Shown one piece after another: positions 1-8,659 of a stretch of DNA of 64,000 nucleotides. Numbering within the stretch: the first letter of the stretch is position 1; each line of letters begins with the position of its first letter. Under the pieces are notes generated by a model. It was not told the origin of the DNA. It saw only the letters and a program-made list of their open reading frames with translations, and did not search any database. Made by a program: the position numbers and the translations under genes. Source of the DNA: CAWALV01 sp963782965 (GTDB lineage Bacteria; Actinomycetota; Actinomycetes; Acidothermales; Acidothermaceae); assembly GCA_963782965.1 (NCBI GenBank), contig CAWALV010000006.1, positions 744,001 to 808,000 of the forward strand, given 5' to 3'.

Positions 1-1322
1 AACACCGCGTAGCCTGCGGCGGCAAACCATTGCGCGCCGGGGAACCAAGAGAGCTCGCAGCAGTCGGCGTAGCGCTCGTACGGGCCGCCGTGCACGATCG
101 TGACCAGCGGAAACGGCCCTTCCGATGCGGCCTTTTCCACCGGCAGCACCAGGAGGCCCTCAAGTTCGAGGCCGTCGCCGGCGCGGTAGGTCAGCGGTTC
201 CTGAATGCCCAGAGCGACGCCGTCCAGCTCCGGGCGAGTGTCAGTGACCTTTCGAAGCGGCCCGGTCGGCGGACCGAGGTGAACATCCGCGGTCTGATAT
301 CGGGTGCCGGTCAGGACGGCGATCTTCTCGCCGTTCGGTGTGATGGTGAGGTCGTCGAGGCGTCCAGGGCGTTTCAACAGAGGCGTTGGACCGGTGGGGT
401 CCAGTCGGGCCAGCGTTGAGTTGAGGCCGTGGGCGAACACGACGAGTGGGGCGGCGTCGGTCTGGTGCAGTTCGGTGGGGCACATGGGCAGACCGGAGGT
501 TCGGTTGCGCAAGACGCGGCCGTCCAGGGCAAGGTCGAAGACGGCGGTGCCTGCCTGCAACACCGGTGGTGTGAGAGCGAGGTAACCGAGGTGCCAGCCG
601 TCGTCGCCCTGCCACCAGGCGAGGGATCGCGCATCGGCGCCGACATCCCCGAGCTCCACCGTGGTGCCGGTTGCAACGTCGAACAGATGCAGCTGGCCGG
701 TACGTGGGCCGTAGTCGAAGTCGCTGCTGGCTTGGGTGAGTAGGGCAAGCACGCCGCCGTCCGGCCGCTGCCGAAGTTCTACGACGTGCCGGTCGCCGAA
801 CACGTCCGGAGTCGTGACCCGGCCACTACGCAGGTCGAGCAGCCGCAGCCGGGCACGCGGTTCGCCCTCGCCGACGACGACAGCGTCGTCACGGTCGCGG
901 CTGCGGCGCGCATCCTCCTCCGTGGGTTCGTCGATGGCAAGCAACGCGACGACGGTGGAGTCGGCGAGCGGCAAGTAGTCGACGATGCCGGCACGCCAGT
1001 TCGTCAACGCGGACGTCGCGCTGTCGGCGAGCGTTAGCAGGTGCACCTGGGGGAGACCGCGATCAGCCCGGTCGGAGAGGAAGAACAGGCTGGCCGAATC
1101 CGCAGACCACCGCGGTCGGGACTCTGTTGCGGTGTCGGTGGTCGCTCGACGTGCAACGGCGGGAGCGTCGGCGTCGACCAGCCAAAGCTCGGTGTCAAGG
1201 TGGTCACCGGCCCGGCCGACGGGAGCGAGAACATAACTGAGCCAGCGCCCGTTCGGGGCAAGGGCCGGAGTTTGGGGTCGGCGACCATTCACCATGATTT
1301 CGGCCGTCAAAGCTTTCGACAT
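1..1322 (-). CDS. S9 family peptidase (acylaminoacyl/dipeptidyl peptidase type), 3' end outside window
   Basis: The open frame runs from an ATG at 1322 to the left edge, about 440 codons. It encodes an N-terminal region with repeated short strands typical of the beta-propeller of prolyl-oligopeptidase-family enzymes, for example the segment PNGRWLSYVL near the start and PNGEKIAVLTGTRYQTADVH further on. It then enters the alpha/beta-hydrolase domain with the signature FPLVTIVHGGPYERYADC near residue 410. HGGP forms the oxyanion region in this family. The catalytic Ser, Asp and His would follow and lie beyond position 1. These enzymes cleave short peptides or acyl-amino acids, normally in the cytoplasm, and no signal peptide is visible here. 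It is the last gene before the LigD-like gene, 67 bases away on the same strand. The exact substrate cannot be told. Confidence 0.85.
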   Translation of the reverse strand, partial: MSKALTAEIMVNGRRPQTPALAPNGRWLSYVLAPVGRAGDHLDTELWLVDADAPAVARRATTDTATESRPRWSADSASLFFLSDRADRGLPQVHLLTLADSATSALTNWRAGIVDYLPLADSTVVALLAIDEPTEEDARRSRDRDDAVVVGEGEPRARLRLLDLRSGRVTTPDVFGDRHVVELRQRPDGGVLALLTQASSDFDYGPRTGQLHLFDVATGTTVELGDVGADARSLAWWQGDDGWHLGYLALTPPVLQAGTAVFDLALDGRVLRNRTSGLPMCPTELHQTDAAPLVVFAHGLNSTLARLDPTGPTPLLKRPGRLDDLTITPNGEKIAVLTGTRYQTADVHLGPPTGPLRKVTDTRPELDGVALGIQEPLTYRAGDGLELEGLLVLPVEKAASEGPFPLVTIVHGGPYERYADCCELSWFPGAQWFAAAGYAV

Positions 1323-1389
1323 CCGATCACCGTAGTGACCGAACCGGCGGCGTTGAAAGCAGGTCGACGCTCGCGAGCCGCGCTCACGG

Positions 1390-3130
1390 TCACACGAGCG
1401 GCGGGAGCGGCGTGCCCGGCTCGAGCACCGTCTGGAACGGGTCGCCGATCTCGGCAAGACGGTCAGGGATGCCGCGGATCGTGAACCCGTCCGGTCGCAG
1501 ATCGGGGTCGTCCAGCTCCTCCCAGCGAATCGGCGCCGACACCGGCGCCCCGTTCGCCGCCCGCGGGCTGTAGGGCGCGACGAGCGTCTTGTTGATCGCG
1601 TTCTGCGTGTAGTCGAGACGGGCCTGGCCGCCCCGATCCTGGACCTCCCACTTGGGGCTGACCAGATCGGAGACGACCGCACCGACCGCCTTCGACAGTT
1701 GCTGCACCCAGCTGCGCGTTTCGGCGAAGCTAGGTCCGCGCGCGATGGGGATCCAGAATCTGGACGCCGCGTCGTCCGGTCACCTTCGGCTGACCGCCGA
1801 CGCCGAGATGTTCGAGCGCGGTGCGATGAAGGCGGGCGAGGACCAACACGTCGTCCCACGAGGTGGTGGTGCCGGGGTCGATGTCGATCAGCGCATAGCT
1901 CGGTTGCTCAGGCGCGTCGACACGCGACGTCCAGGCGTGCCATTCGAGCGCACCGAAGTTCGCTGCCCACACGAGCGCCGCCGGCTCGTCGACGACGAGG
2001 TACGTGGTGGTCTCACCGGGGGCGGCGTCGGGGTTCTCCCACCGCGGTAACCACTCCGGCGCATGGTCGGGCAATTGCTTGTGCCAGAAGCCTTTCTGGC
2101 CGGCGCCGTTCGGAAAGCGATGCATGTTGAGAGCCCGCCCGGCGAGATACGGCAGGACCACCGGCGCGATGGTTGCGGCGTAGCGGAGGAACTCGCGTTT
2201 CGTCACCGGCGCTTCGCGGTCGCGGCCGGAAAACAGCACCTTGTCGAGGTTGGTCAGGCGGAGCCGGCGGCCGAAGACTTCCCACGTGCCCGCCGTCCCC
2301 ATTTCGTCGAGCGCGGCGAGTTCATCGGAGCTGGGCGGGGAGACCGCGGGCGGCCGTAGCGCGACCGACGCGCGCGCGGCCGGCAGGTCCGATCGCCACA
2401 TTCGCGCCGGATCGGCGAGCACCTCGTCGCTGGTGCACCCGCTCGTCACCGAGCGTGGATGGTCTTCGGGGTCCCACCCCTCGAGCGCGTATTCGTCGTG
2501 CTTGTGCACCAGCAGCCATTGCTCTTTTCCGCCGTCCGCACGGTTGCGCCGGATCAGAACGATGCGGCCGCGCAGCTTCTCGCCGTACACGTCTGCATGC
2601 AGTTCGCCGGCCGCGACCGCGGCGGCTGGGTCGTCGGTGCCGTGCGGTTGCCAGGTGCCGGTGTCCCACACGATGACGTCGCCACCGCCGTACTGCCCGG
2701 CCGGAATCACTCCCTCGAAATCGAGGTATTCGATCGGGTGGTCTTCGACGTGGACGGCGGCGCGTCGCACCGCCGGGTCGAGCGTCGGGCCTTTCGGCAC
2801 CGCCCAGCTCACGAGCACCCCGTCGATCTCGAAGCGCAGGTCGTAGTGGAGCCGCCGGGCGCGATGGCGCTGGACGACGAAGCGCCGCTCGGCACCGGAC
2901 GGCGACGGGCCGGCGGCCAGATGCGGTGACCCCGACGGCTCCGGCGTCCGGTCGAAATCGCGCTTGGTGCGGTAGCGCTCCAGCGGCGGCGCGCCCTCTG
3001 ACCTGGCGGCCCCGTCTGCGCCGGCCGCGCCGTCTGCGCCGGCCGCGCCCGCAGCGCTACGCCGTCCGCCACGCGACGGAGTAGGGGGCGGCGGCGGTGG
3101 TGGGCTTGGCGACGATCTCGACGGTGGCAT
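1390..3130 (-). pseudogene. LigD-like end-joining protein (phosphoesterase + polymerase domains), frameshifted
   Basis: The first part (3130 down to about 1757) starts with a proline/alanine-rich linker, then ERYRTKRDFDRTPEP and a LigD 3'-phosphoesterase domain (FVVQRHRARRLHYDLRFE, HVEDHPIEYLDFEG, GQYGGGDVIVWDTGTW). A LigD primase-polymerase domain follows (LRLTNLDKVLFSG, ALNMHRFPNGAGQKGFWHKQ, YALIDIDPG). The frame then stops early. Removing one base at 1756 restores the family sequence QIWIPIARGPSFAETRSW, which reads straight into the remaining frame to 1390 (ARLDYTQNAINKTLVAPYS), giving about 580 residues. There is no ATP-dependent ligase domain, so the product would work with a separate ligase in non-homologous end joining. 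I chose the ATG at 3130 because longer starts run into the divergent reductase gene. Whether the extra base is a real mutation or a sequence error is unknown. Confidence 0.82.
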
Positions 3131-3249
3131 TGAATCTGTCGCATCCAGGCTGAAGCCTCGTGACGTTGCCACAGAGCCTAACCATTCGACGAGGCCGCCA
3201 ATCCGGCCCGGCAAGCAGGAGTTCCGGCGGGTTTGCGACGATGGCACCC

Positions 3250-4302
3250 ATGGAGTATCGGCAACTGGGCAACTCGGGCCTGCGCGTCTCGGCGCTGACC
3301 CTCGGCACCATGACGTTCGGCGGCGTCGGTTGGGCGGCCGCCGTGGGATCGACCGACGTCGAGGGCGCGCGCCGCCAGATCGCGATGGCGATCGAGGCCG
3401 GCGTCAACCTGATCGACACGGCGGATGTGTACTCGGCCGGGCTGTCGGAGGAGATCGTCTCCAAGGCACTGCCGGTGGCCCGCGACGACGTGCTCCTCGC
3501 CACCAAGGTCCGCATGCCGATGGGGGAGGGGCCCAACGACGCCGGGCTGTCGCGGCACCACATCATTCGGAGTTGTGAGGCGAGCCTGCGCCGTCTCGGC
3601 ACCGATTACATCGACCTCTACCAGGTGCACGAGTGGGACGGCCATACGCCGCTCGAAGAAACCCTCGGCGCGCTCGACCAGCTCGTCAGCTCGGGCAAGG
3701 TCCGCTACGTCGGAGCCTCGAACTATGCCGCCTGGCAGCTGATGAAGGCGCTCGGCGTCGCCGTCCAGGAGCGATTGCCGCGCTTCGTCAGCCAGCAGAT
3801 CCACTACTCGCTGCAGGCCCGTGACGCCGAGTACGAGTTGGTGCCGACCGCCGTCGACCAGGGACTTGGCATCCTCGTCTGGAGTCCGCTTGCCGGCGGC
3901 CTGCTTTCCGGCAAGTACCGGCGCGGCGTTCAGCCACCGGAAGGAAGCCGGCACCTCGGCGACTGGGACGAGCCGCCCGTTTACGACGAGGGCAAGCTCT
4001 ACGACACGATCGAGGAACTCGTCGCTGTCGCCGATGCACACGGGGTCTCGGCGGCGCAGGCGGCGCTGGCCTGGCTGCTCGGGCGGCCCGGTGTCACCTC
4101 CGTGATCGTCGGCGCCCGCACCGACGAGCAGCTCGCCGACAACCTGAAGGCCGCGAACCTCGAGCTCTCGGCGGCGGAACGCAAGCGGCTGGACGACGTG
4201 AGCGCGATGCCGCTGCTGTACCCGTACTGGCATCAGGCGCGGACCGCCAAGGACCGGCTCAGTGCCGCCGACCGCACGCTGCTCGGCCCGCACATCGGCT
4301 AA
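3250..4302 (+). CDS. Aldo/keto reductase
   Basis: 350 residues beginning MEYRQLGNSGLRVSALTLGT, the usual N-terminus of the large AKR family of NADPH-dependent carbonyl reductases and oxidoreductases. The catalytic tetrad is complete: Asp56 and Tyr61 (DTADVY), Lys86 (ATKVRM) and His127 (YQVHEWD). The C-terminal cofactor-binding segment is VTSVIVGARTDEQLADNLKA. An upstream ATG at 3241 adds only three residues; I chose 3250 because the family motif starts there. The gene is transcribed away from the LigD-like gene. Its TAA overlaps the stop codon of the convergent alditol oxidase gene by four bases. The nearby sugar-oxidation genes make a sugar or sugar-derived aldehyde a plausible substrate, but that is inference. 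Confidence 0.9.
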   Translation: MEYRQLGNSGLRVSALTLGTMTFGGVGWAAAVGSTDVEGARRQIAMAIEAGVNLIDTADVYSAGLSEEIVSKALPVARDDVLLATKVRMPMGEGPNDAGLSRHHIIRSCEASLRRLGTDYIDLYQVHEWDGHTPLEETLGALDQLVSSGKVRYVGASNYAAWQLMKALGVAVQERLPRFVSQQIHYSLQARDAEYELVPTAVDQGLGILVWSPLAGGLLSGKYRRGVQPPEGSRHLGDWDEPPVYDEGKLYDTIEELVAVADAHGVSAAQAALAWLLGRPGVTSVIVGARTDEQLADNLKAANLELSAAERKRLDDVSAMPLLYPYWHQARTAKDRLSAADRTLLGPHIG

Positions 4303-5582
4303 CGCTCGCCCACGTATCTGTCGACGAACGCGTTACGGAACTTGCCTGCCGGGTCGTATCGGTCGAGCAGCTGCTGGAAATCGGTCAAACGCTCGTAGCG
4401 GCTGCGCAGCACCTCGGGCTGCATCGCGAAGAGCTTGCCCCAATGCGGCCTGGGGGAGAACGGTTCGAGCACGCGCTCGACGTCCGCGATGACCGGCGCC
4501 ACCTCCGCGGTGTCGGCGATCCAGGTGAAGTGGAACGCGATCGAGTCGCGTTGGTACGCAGGGCTCAGCCAGAGGTCGTCGGCCGCGATCGTGCGGATCT
4601 CGCTGATCTGCAAGACGGGTGCGATCCGTGCACGTATCCCGTCGAGCGCATCGAAAGCCGGGACGGCGAACTGCCGCGGCACCAGGTATTCGGTCTGCAG
4701 TTCGGCTCCGCTGCTCGGCGTGAACTCGAGCCGGAAGTGCGGCAGCCGCCGATGCCACGGCCCAGGAACGCCTTCTTGTTGCGTGCAGTTCGCGGCGGGC
4801 ATGTGCGCGATCGGATGGCGTTCCCCATCGGCCAGAGTCGCTCCCCAACGGGTGCGTGGTGCGGGCGTGGGCGAGGCGCCGGCGTCGTGCCGTTCCTTGA
4901 CCCAGAGCTGGTTCAACGCGGGACCACGCCAGTCGGTGAAGATGCTCACGCTGTAGGCGCTGCCGAATATCTCGTCGAGCCCCGTGCGGAACGCTTCCGC
5001 GGGCAGCTGCTCGTACACGTGCTGGCGTACCTCGAAGCGTGGCACGACTCGCAGGGTCATCGTCGTGATGACGCCGAGAGCGCCGAGTGCGACGACGCTG
5101 CCCGCGAAGTCGGGTTGCGGCCGCGACAGTCTCGTGAGCTCGCCGCCGGCCGTGACGAACTCCAGCCCCTCGACGGACGTCGACAGGCAACCGTTGCGGT
5201 CGCCCGAGCCGTGGGTGGCTGTCGCGCAGGCGCCGGCGACACCGATGTGCGGGAGGCTCCCGAGATTCGCCAACGCGAACCCGGCGGCGTCGAGCTGCGT
5301 GGCGAGCTCGCCGTACCGAAGGCCGGCGCTGACCGTCGCCGTCATCGCGGCTTCGTCGACGAGTACCTGCGCCGGCAGCGCGGCGACCGATACGAGGTCG
5401 GCGTCGGTGTCGACGATGTCGTTGAACGAGTGAGCGGTACCGATGGCTCGCACCCGAGATGCCGTCGCGACGATGTCGCGCAGCTCGTCGACGGATTCCG
5501 GCCGGTGCACGCGCTGTGCGGCGAACGCGATGTTGCCTGCCCAGTTCGTCAGCGGCCGGCTCTGCAATGGCGGCGGTTCCAC
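4299..5582 (-). CDS. Alditol oxidase / lactone-oxidase type FAD oxidoreductase
   Basis: 427 residues of the VAO/PCMH flavin family. The N-terminus (LTNWAGNIAFAAQ), the FAD-binding segment VRAIGTAHSFNDI, LGSLPHIGVAGACATATHGSG and FTDWRGPALNQLWVKER follow the Streptomyces alditol oxidase AldO closely. In AldO the His of the GSGHSFN-type motif binds FAD covalently, and here the His is present in GTAHSFN. AldO oxidises the terminal carbinol of xylitol or sorbitol with O2, giving an aldose and H2O2. D-arabinono-1,4-lactone and gulonolactone oxidases are the alternative. The start is GTG. The protein is likely cytoplasmic, with no export signal seen. It is convergent with the aldo/keto reductase gene, and the stop codons overlap. 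Confidence 0.87.
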   Translation of the reverse strand: MEPPPLQSRPLTNWAGNIAFAAQRVHRPESVDELRDIVATASRVRAIGTAHSFNDIVDTDADLVSVAALPAQVLVDEAAMTATVSAGLRYGELATQLDAAGFALANLGSLPHIGVAGACATATHGSGDRNGCLSTSVEGLEFVTAGGELTRLSRPQPDFAGSVVALGALGVITTMTLRVVPRFEVRQHVYEQLPAEAFRTGLDEIFGSAYSVSIFTDWRGPALNQLWVKERHDAGASPTPAPRTRWGATLADGERHPIAHMPAANCTQQEGVPGPWHRRLPHFRLEFTPSSGAELQTEYLVPRQFAVPAFDALDGIRARIAPVLQISEIRTIAADDLWLSPAYQRDSIAFHFTWIADTAEVAPVIADVERVLEPFSPRPHWGKLFAMQPEVLRSRYERLTDFQQLLDRYDPAGKFRNAFVDRYVGER

Positions 5583-5676
5583 GTCGTCACCCTAGCTACG
5601 GCGTCGTCCGCCGTGGTTGGCGCCGTCACCGGCGAAATACCCCCGGGGGTAGCACGGCGGGGGCCCTTATGAGGCT

Positions 5677-5720
5677 AACCCCCCCGAGGACAGGCTTGCA
5701 GGCCTGTCCTCGGGGGTGTT
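5677..5720 (-). terminator. Long GC-rich hairpin after the methyltransferase gene
   Basis: Two 19-base arms (5677-5695 and 5702-5720) are complementary except for one position and enclose a 6-base loop (TTGCAG). The hairpin lies 39 bases beyond the stop codon of the minus-strand methyltransferase gene and before the alditol oxidase start. There is no T-run, which is common for actinobacterial terminators. Confidence 0.7.
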
Positions 5721-5741
5721 GACCACGTTTACGTGATCAAC
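5718..5741. other. Second inverted repeat next to the terminator
   Basis: GTTGACCACGT and ACGTGATCAAC form 11-base arms with one mismatch around a 2-base centre. The site abuts the large hairpin at 5677-5720. It may extend the terminator or be a protein-binding palindrome. Confidence 0.45.
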
Positions 5742-5759
5742 CCGCAGCGGGAAGCAGAC

Positions 5760-6566
5760 CTACGGGCGGGCCAAAATTTCGCCGTGCAGGATGCTGATCC
5801 ATGCGTCATCGGTCGATGCCCATTCCAGCCAGGCCCGCGAGATTCGCTCGAGGTCGGCCGGCGTCGCAAGACCCCGCTCGACGGCGCTTGCCGCAACGCG
5901 GGACTCGCGGATGCGGTCGGCCCACATGCCACCCCACCACGAACGGCTGTCGGGCGTTGAGAAGCACCACGTCGACGACGTCGCGACCACATCACGAAAG
6001 CCGGCCTGCTGGGCCCAGGACAGCAGTCGGCGGCCTGCATCGGGTTCGCCGCCGTCCGATCTCGCGACCGCGCAGTAGAGCCGCAGCCACTCGTCGAGCT
6101 CTGGGAGCAGGGGATACCAGACGAAGCCGCTGTAGTCGCCGTCGCGCGCCGCGACGACGCCCCCCGGCGTACACACTCGGCGCATCTCCCGCAGCACCGC
6201 TGCGGGTTCGGCCACATGTTGCAGGACTTGATGCGCGTGCACGACGTCGAAGGATGCGTCGGGAAACGGCAACCCGTGAGCATCACCGACCGTGAAGTCG
6301 ACCGTGTCGATGCCTTGCCGTTCGATCTCGGCCTGCGTCAACGCGAGCGCTTGCGGGGTTTGCTCGACCGCGGTCACCCGGCCGGGGGCGACCAGTCGCG
6401 CCAGGTCGGCCGTGATGGTGCCCGGGCCTGAGCCGACGTCGAGCACCGACAGCCCCGGTCTGAGCTGCGGTAGGAGGTAGGCCGCCGAGTTCGACGCCGT
6501 GCGCCAGCGGTGTGAGCGCAGGACGGAATCGTGGTGGCCGTGCGTGTACTCGGGTAGGTCTGCCAT
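5760..6566 (-). CDS. Class I SAM-dependent methyltransferase (UbiE-like)
   Basis: 268 residues. Motif I is VLDVGSGPGTITADLA (SAM-binding glycine loop, about residues 40-55). An acidic residue ends strand 2 in VTAVEQ, and the motif GDAHGLPFPDASFDVVHAHQVLQHV holds the usual post-I and motif II features of Methyltransf_11/25 enzymes. The start ATG at 6566 follows AGGAGG at five bases, a strong ribosome binding site. The substrate cannot be read from the sequence. The family includes quinone, antibiotic and small-molecule methylases. It stands alone between the alditol oxidase and chemoreceptor genes. Confidence 0.87.
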   Translation of the reverse strand: MADLPEYTHGHHDSVLRSHRWRTASNSAAYLLPQLRPGLSVLDVGSGPGTITADLARLVAPGRVTAVEQTPQALALTQAEIERQGIDTVDFTVGDAHGLPFPDASFDVVHAHQVLQHVAEPAAVLREMRRVCTPGGVVAARDGDYSGFVWYPLLPELDEWLRLYCAVARSDGGEPDAGRRLLSWAQQAGFRDVVATSSTWCFSTPDSRSWWGGMWADRIRESRVAASAVERGLATPADLERISRAWLEWASTDDAWISILHGEILARP

Positions 6567-6651
6567 GGCGTCCTCCTGTCAGGAGGTCAACCTAGGCGTC
6601 AGCCACCGCTATATGGAACGGCGATCCCAAATACCGAGATCGAACCGGAGA

Positions 6652-8271
6652 TCAGTCCGAGATCTCGACGCGGTCGACGTTGATCCACACGTACCGCGAC
6701 TGCGGGTTGCTCTCGCCAAGGATCCGCAACCGGAATGTGTGCTCGCCGCGCGGAAGCACCGGGCTCTCCCAGTTGAGGATGCCGTGGATGCGCTCCTCTG
6801 CGTACTGGTCGATCACAGCCTCCGGGCCGCCGTCGACGCTGACAGCGGCGAGGCCGTGGTTCGGGGCGGCGACACCGAAGAACTTGATGCGACTGCCGAC
6901 GAAGCGCATGGTGGCCGTGTCGCCCGGCATGCTGGAGTGAGAGTTGGTGCCGTCTGCCTCGACGTTCGCCGTGGCGTGGCCCCATCGCCCCTGGTAGTCG
7001 AACTGGTTCAGGCCGGCGCCCATCACGTAGTCCTGCACAGTCGTGACGCCGTTCTGCGTCGTCGTCCCCGCCGCGACGTCGATCTTCGCGTCTTCCAGCA
7101 CGAGGTCGACCGGCGTGAACCGGAAACCCTCGATGACCTTGTTGAGTGCCTCCTCCGCACTCGAGACGTTGGCCGCAACGGTGCGCGCTTGCGCCCCGGC
7201 GTAGGCCGTCAGTCGTACGGCGTCGGTCAACGACTTCACGTTCACGGCCAGCGCGATCGCACGCTCGGCGGCCGCCGAGGAGCTGCCACCGATCGATTCG
7301 GTGATCGCAGTCTGCTGGACGACGGCTGCCGCGATCGCCGACTGGCTCGCGTTGACCTGGTCGATCGTGCTGGTGATGTCGGTCATCGCCGCAGCCGCGC
7401 GGCGGGAGCCTTCTTCGACGTCTCGCATGGTGGCGATGACGTCGTCCGTCGCATGCGCGGTCGCTTCGGCGAGCTGCTTGACTTCGCTCGCGACCACCGC
7501 GAAGCCCTTGCCGTGCTCGCCGGCGCGGGCGGCTTCGATGGACGCGTTCAGCGCGAGCAGGTGGGTCTGCGACGCGATGCTCACGATGAGCTTGACGATC
7601 GACTCGACGCGCTTGGATGCCGTCTGGAGTTCCTCGAACGTGCTGGTCGCGGCATTCGCCTGCTCGGCGCCGTACGCGGCGACCGACGAAGCCTGCGACG
7701 CGTGGTCAGCGACGTCCTTGATGGTCGCGGCGGTCTCCTCGGCACCCTGGGCGATGACACCGATGCGCTCGGAGACCTCGCCGGCCGAGTTCGCCGCGGC
7801 CGCGACGTCCTTCACGGTGCCTTCCGATGTCGACATCATCGACCATGCGACGTCGTTCATCTGACGCCACTGGTCCGCGAGTTGCTGGGCGACCCGGTGG
7901 TTGTAGGTCAAGACGGTCCGGAGCCGCTCGATCAGCTGTGCTGTGGAATTGGCCATCCCTTGGACCGGTGCTGAGTGGTAGCTGCCCACCTGCACGGTGA
8001 GGTCGCCCTCGCCCAGTGCGGTCAGCTTGCGCGCCAACGCTTGCAACTCCACGGCGTTGCGGCGTTGGCTCGTCACCAAGGCGATCGCGACGAGGACGGC
8101 CGCCGCGGCGACGATGGCTGCCGCCACGGCGTGCGACAGCGTCATGCCGGCCACGCCGGCGAGTGCGACCGCAGCGACGGCAGCAGCTAGCTCGCCGACC
8201 CGAACGGGTGACGAAGCCGAGCGCCGCGGGCGGCTCTGGCCACTCGACTGCGTTTCTGCACTGGCCTGCAC
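6652..8271 (-). CDS. Methyl-accepting chemotaxis protein with C-terminal carbohydrate-binding-like domain
   Basis: About 539 residues from GTG 8271, which is preceded by GGGAG at six bases; a TTG at 8304 in frame is the alternative. Residues 28-66 form two hydrophobic helices with almost no loop between them, so there is no extracellular sensor domain. A HAMP-like stretch (LARKLTALGEGDLTVQVG) and a long MCP signalling coiled coil follow. The hairpin tip is IASQTHLLALNASIEAARAG, where His replaces the usual Asn of QTNLLALNA, then GFAVVASEVKQLA. The last 142 residues (about 398-539) are not receptor-like. They resemble a beta-sandwich carbohydrate-binding domain of secreted glycosidases (GRWGHATANV, MRFVGSRIKFFGVAAPNHG, AAVSVDGG, VWINVDRVEI). 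By the predicted topology this domain sits in the cytoplasm. A sigma-28-type promoter precedes the gene. Confidence 0.85.
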   Translation of the reverse strand: MQASAETQSSGQSRPRRSASSPVRVGELAAAVAAVALAGVAGMTLSHAVAAAIVAAAAVLVAIALVTSQRRNAVELQALARKLTALGEGDLTVQVGSYHSAPVQGMANSTAQLIERLRTVLTYNHRVAQQLADQWRQMNDVAWSMMSTSEGTVKDVAAAANSAGEVSERIGVIAQGAEETAATIKDVADHASQASSVAAYGAEQANAATSTFEELQTASKRVESIVKLIVSIASQTHLLALNASIEAARAGEHGKGFAVVASEVKQLAEATAHATDDVIATMRDVEEGSRRAAAAMTDITSTIDQVNASQSAIAAAVVQQTAITESIGGSSSAAAERAIALAVNVKSLTDAVRLTAYAGAQARTVAANVSSAEEALNKVIEGFRFTPVDLVLEDAKIDVAAGTTTQNGVTTVQDYVMGAGLNQFDYQGRWGHATANVEADGTNSHSSMPGDTATMRFVGSRIKFFGVAAPNHGLAAVSVDGGPEAVIDQYAEERIHGILNWESPVLPRGEHTFRLRILGESNPQSRYVWINVDRVEISD

Positions 8272-8369
8272 GATCGGCTCCCAAGGCAACGCATCGGACG
8301 ACAAGTAGGGACGGCACCAGCAGCGGTGCGATCGCCGTCTGGGCGCGTCGCACAGCCTCTTCGAAAGTG

Positions 8370-8397
8370 GTATCGGCCCTCCCCGCTGCTACCTAAG
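8370..8397 (-). promoter_or_regulatory. Sigma-28-type promoter of the chemoreceptor gene
   Basis: Read on the minus strand: CTTAG, exactly 15 bases, then GCCGATAC. The same layout precedes flgN, fliC, flgB and the FIST gene. It ends about 100 bases from the GTG start (66 from the alternative TTG). Confidence 0.8.
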
Positions 8398-8401
8398 GCT
8401 G

Positions 8402-8425
8402 GGCGGCCCCCGTTTTTGGGCCGCC
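8402..8425. other. GC-rich hairpin in the chemoreceptor/LacI intergenic region
   Basis: GGCGGCCC and GGGCCGCC pair perfectly around an 8-base loop (CCGTTTTT). It lies just upstream of the sigma-28-type promoter, between the divergent chemoreceptor and LacI genes. The rest of the 8272-8659 gap is GC-rich with no gene that I can support. Confidence 0.45.
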
Positions 8426-8659
8426 GACCGTGGCGTGGCGCTGGCGGCGCAAGCCGGGCAAGGCAGGCGGCGAGAGGGGGCGCGGCGCCGCGGCGGCGCG
8501 GCAATGCGGTGTTGACAGCCCCCCCGACGGCCCCGCCCCTGGCACGTCGAGCCGACGCTGCCCGTGATCAGTCTCACCCCCGGCTAGGGTGTGGATCACC
8601 CGATGAGTTTGATCCAGACCGCGAGCCCGACCGGGCCTTCGTTGGGAAGGACGGTCCAG

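Noticed and set aside
1390..1707. Separate short gene at the 3' end of the LigD-like locus
   Set aside because: It is the C-terminal part of the polymerase domain, in frame with the upstream part after removal of one base.
4443..5672. Long open frames opposite real genes (for example 4443-5672, 6499-7974, 11357-13183, 17938-19353 and 60116-61798)
   Set aside because: They lie antisense to genes with recognised domains and show the Arg/Gly/Ala-rich composition expected from high GC at codon position 3. No family motifs were seen.
8402..8425. Hairpin at 8.4 kb as a terminator
   Set aside because: Both neighbouring genes are transcribed away from it, so it has no gene to terminate. It is kept only as an unexplained structure.
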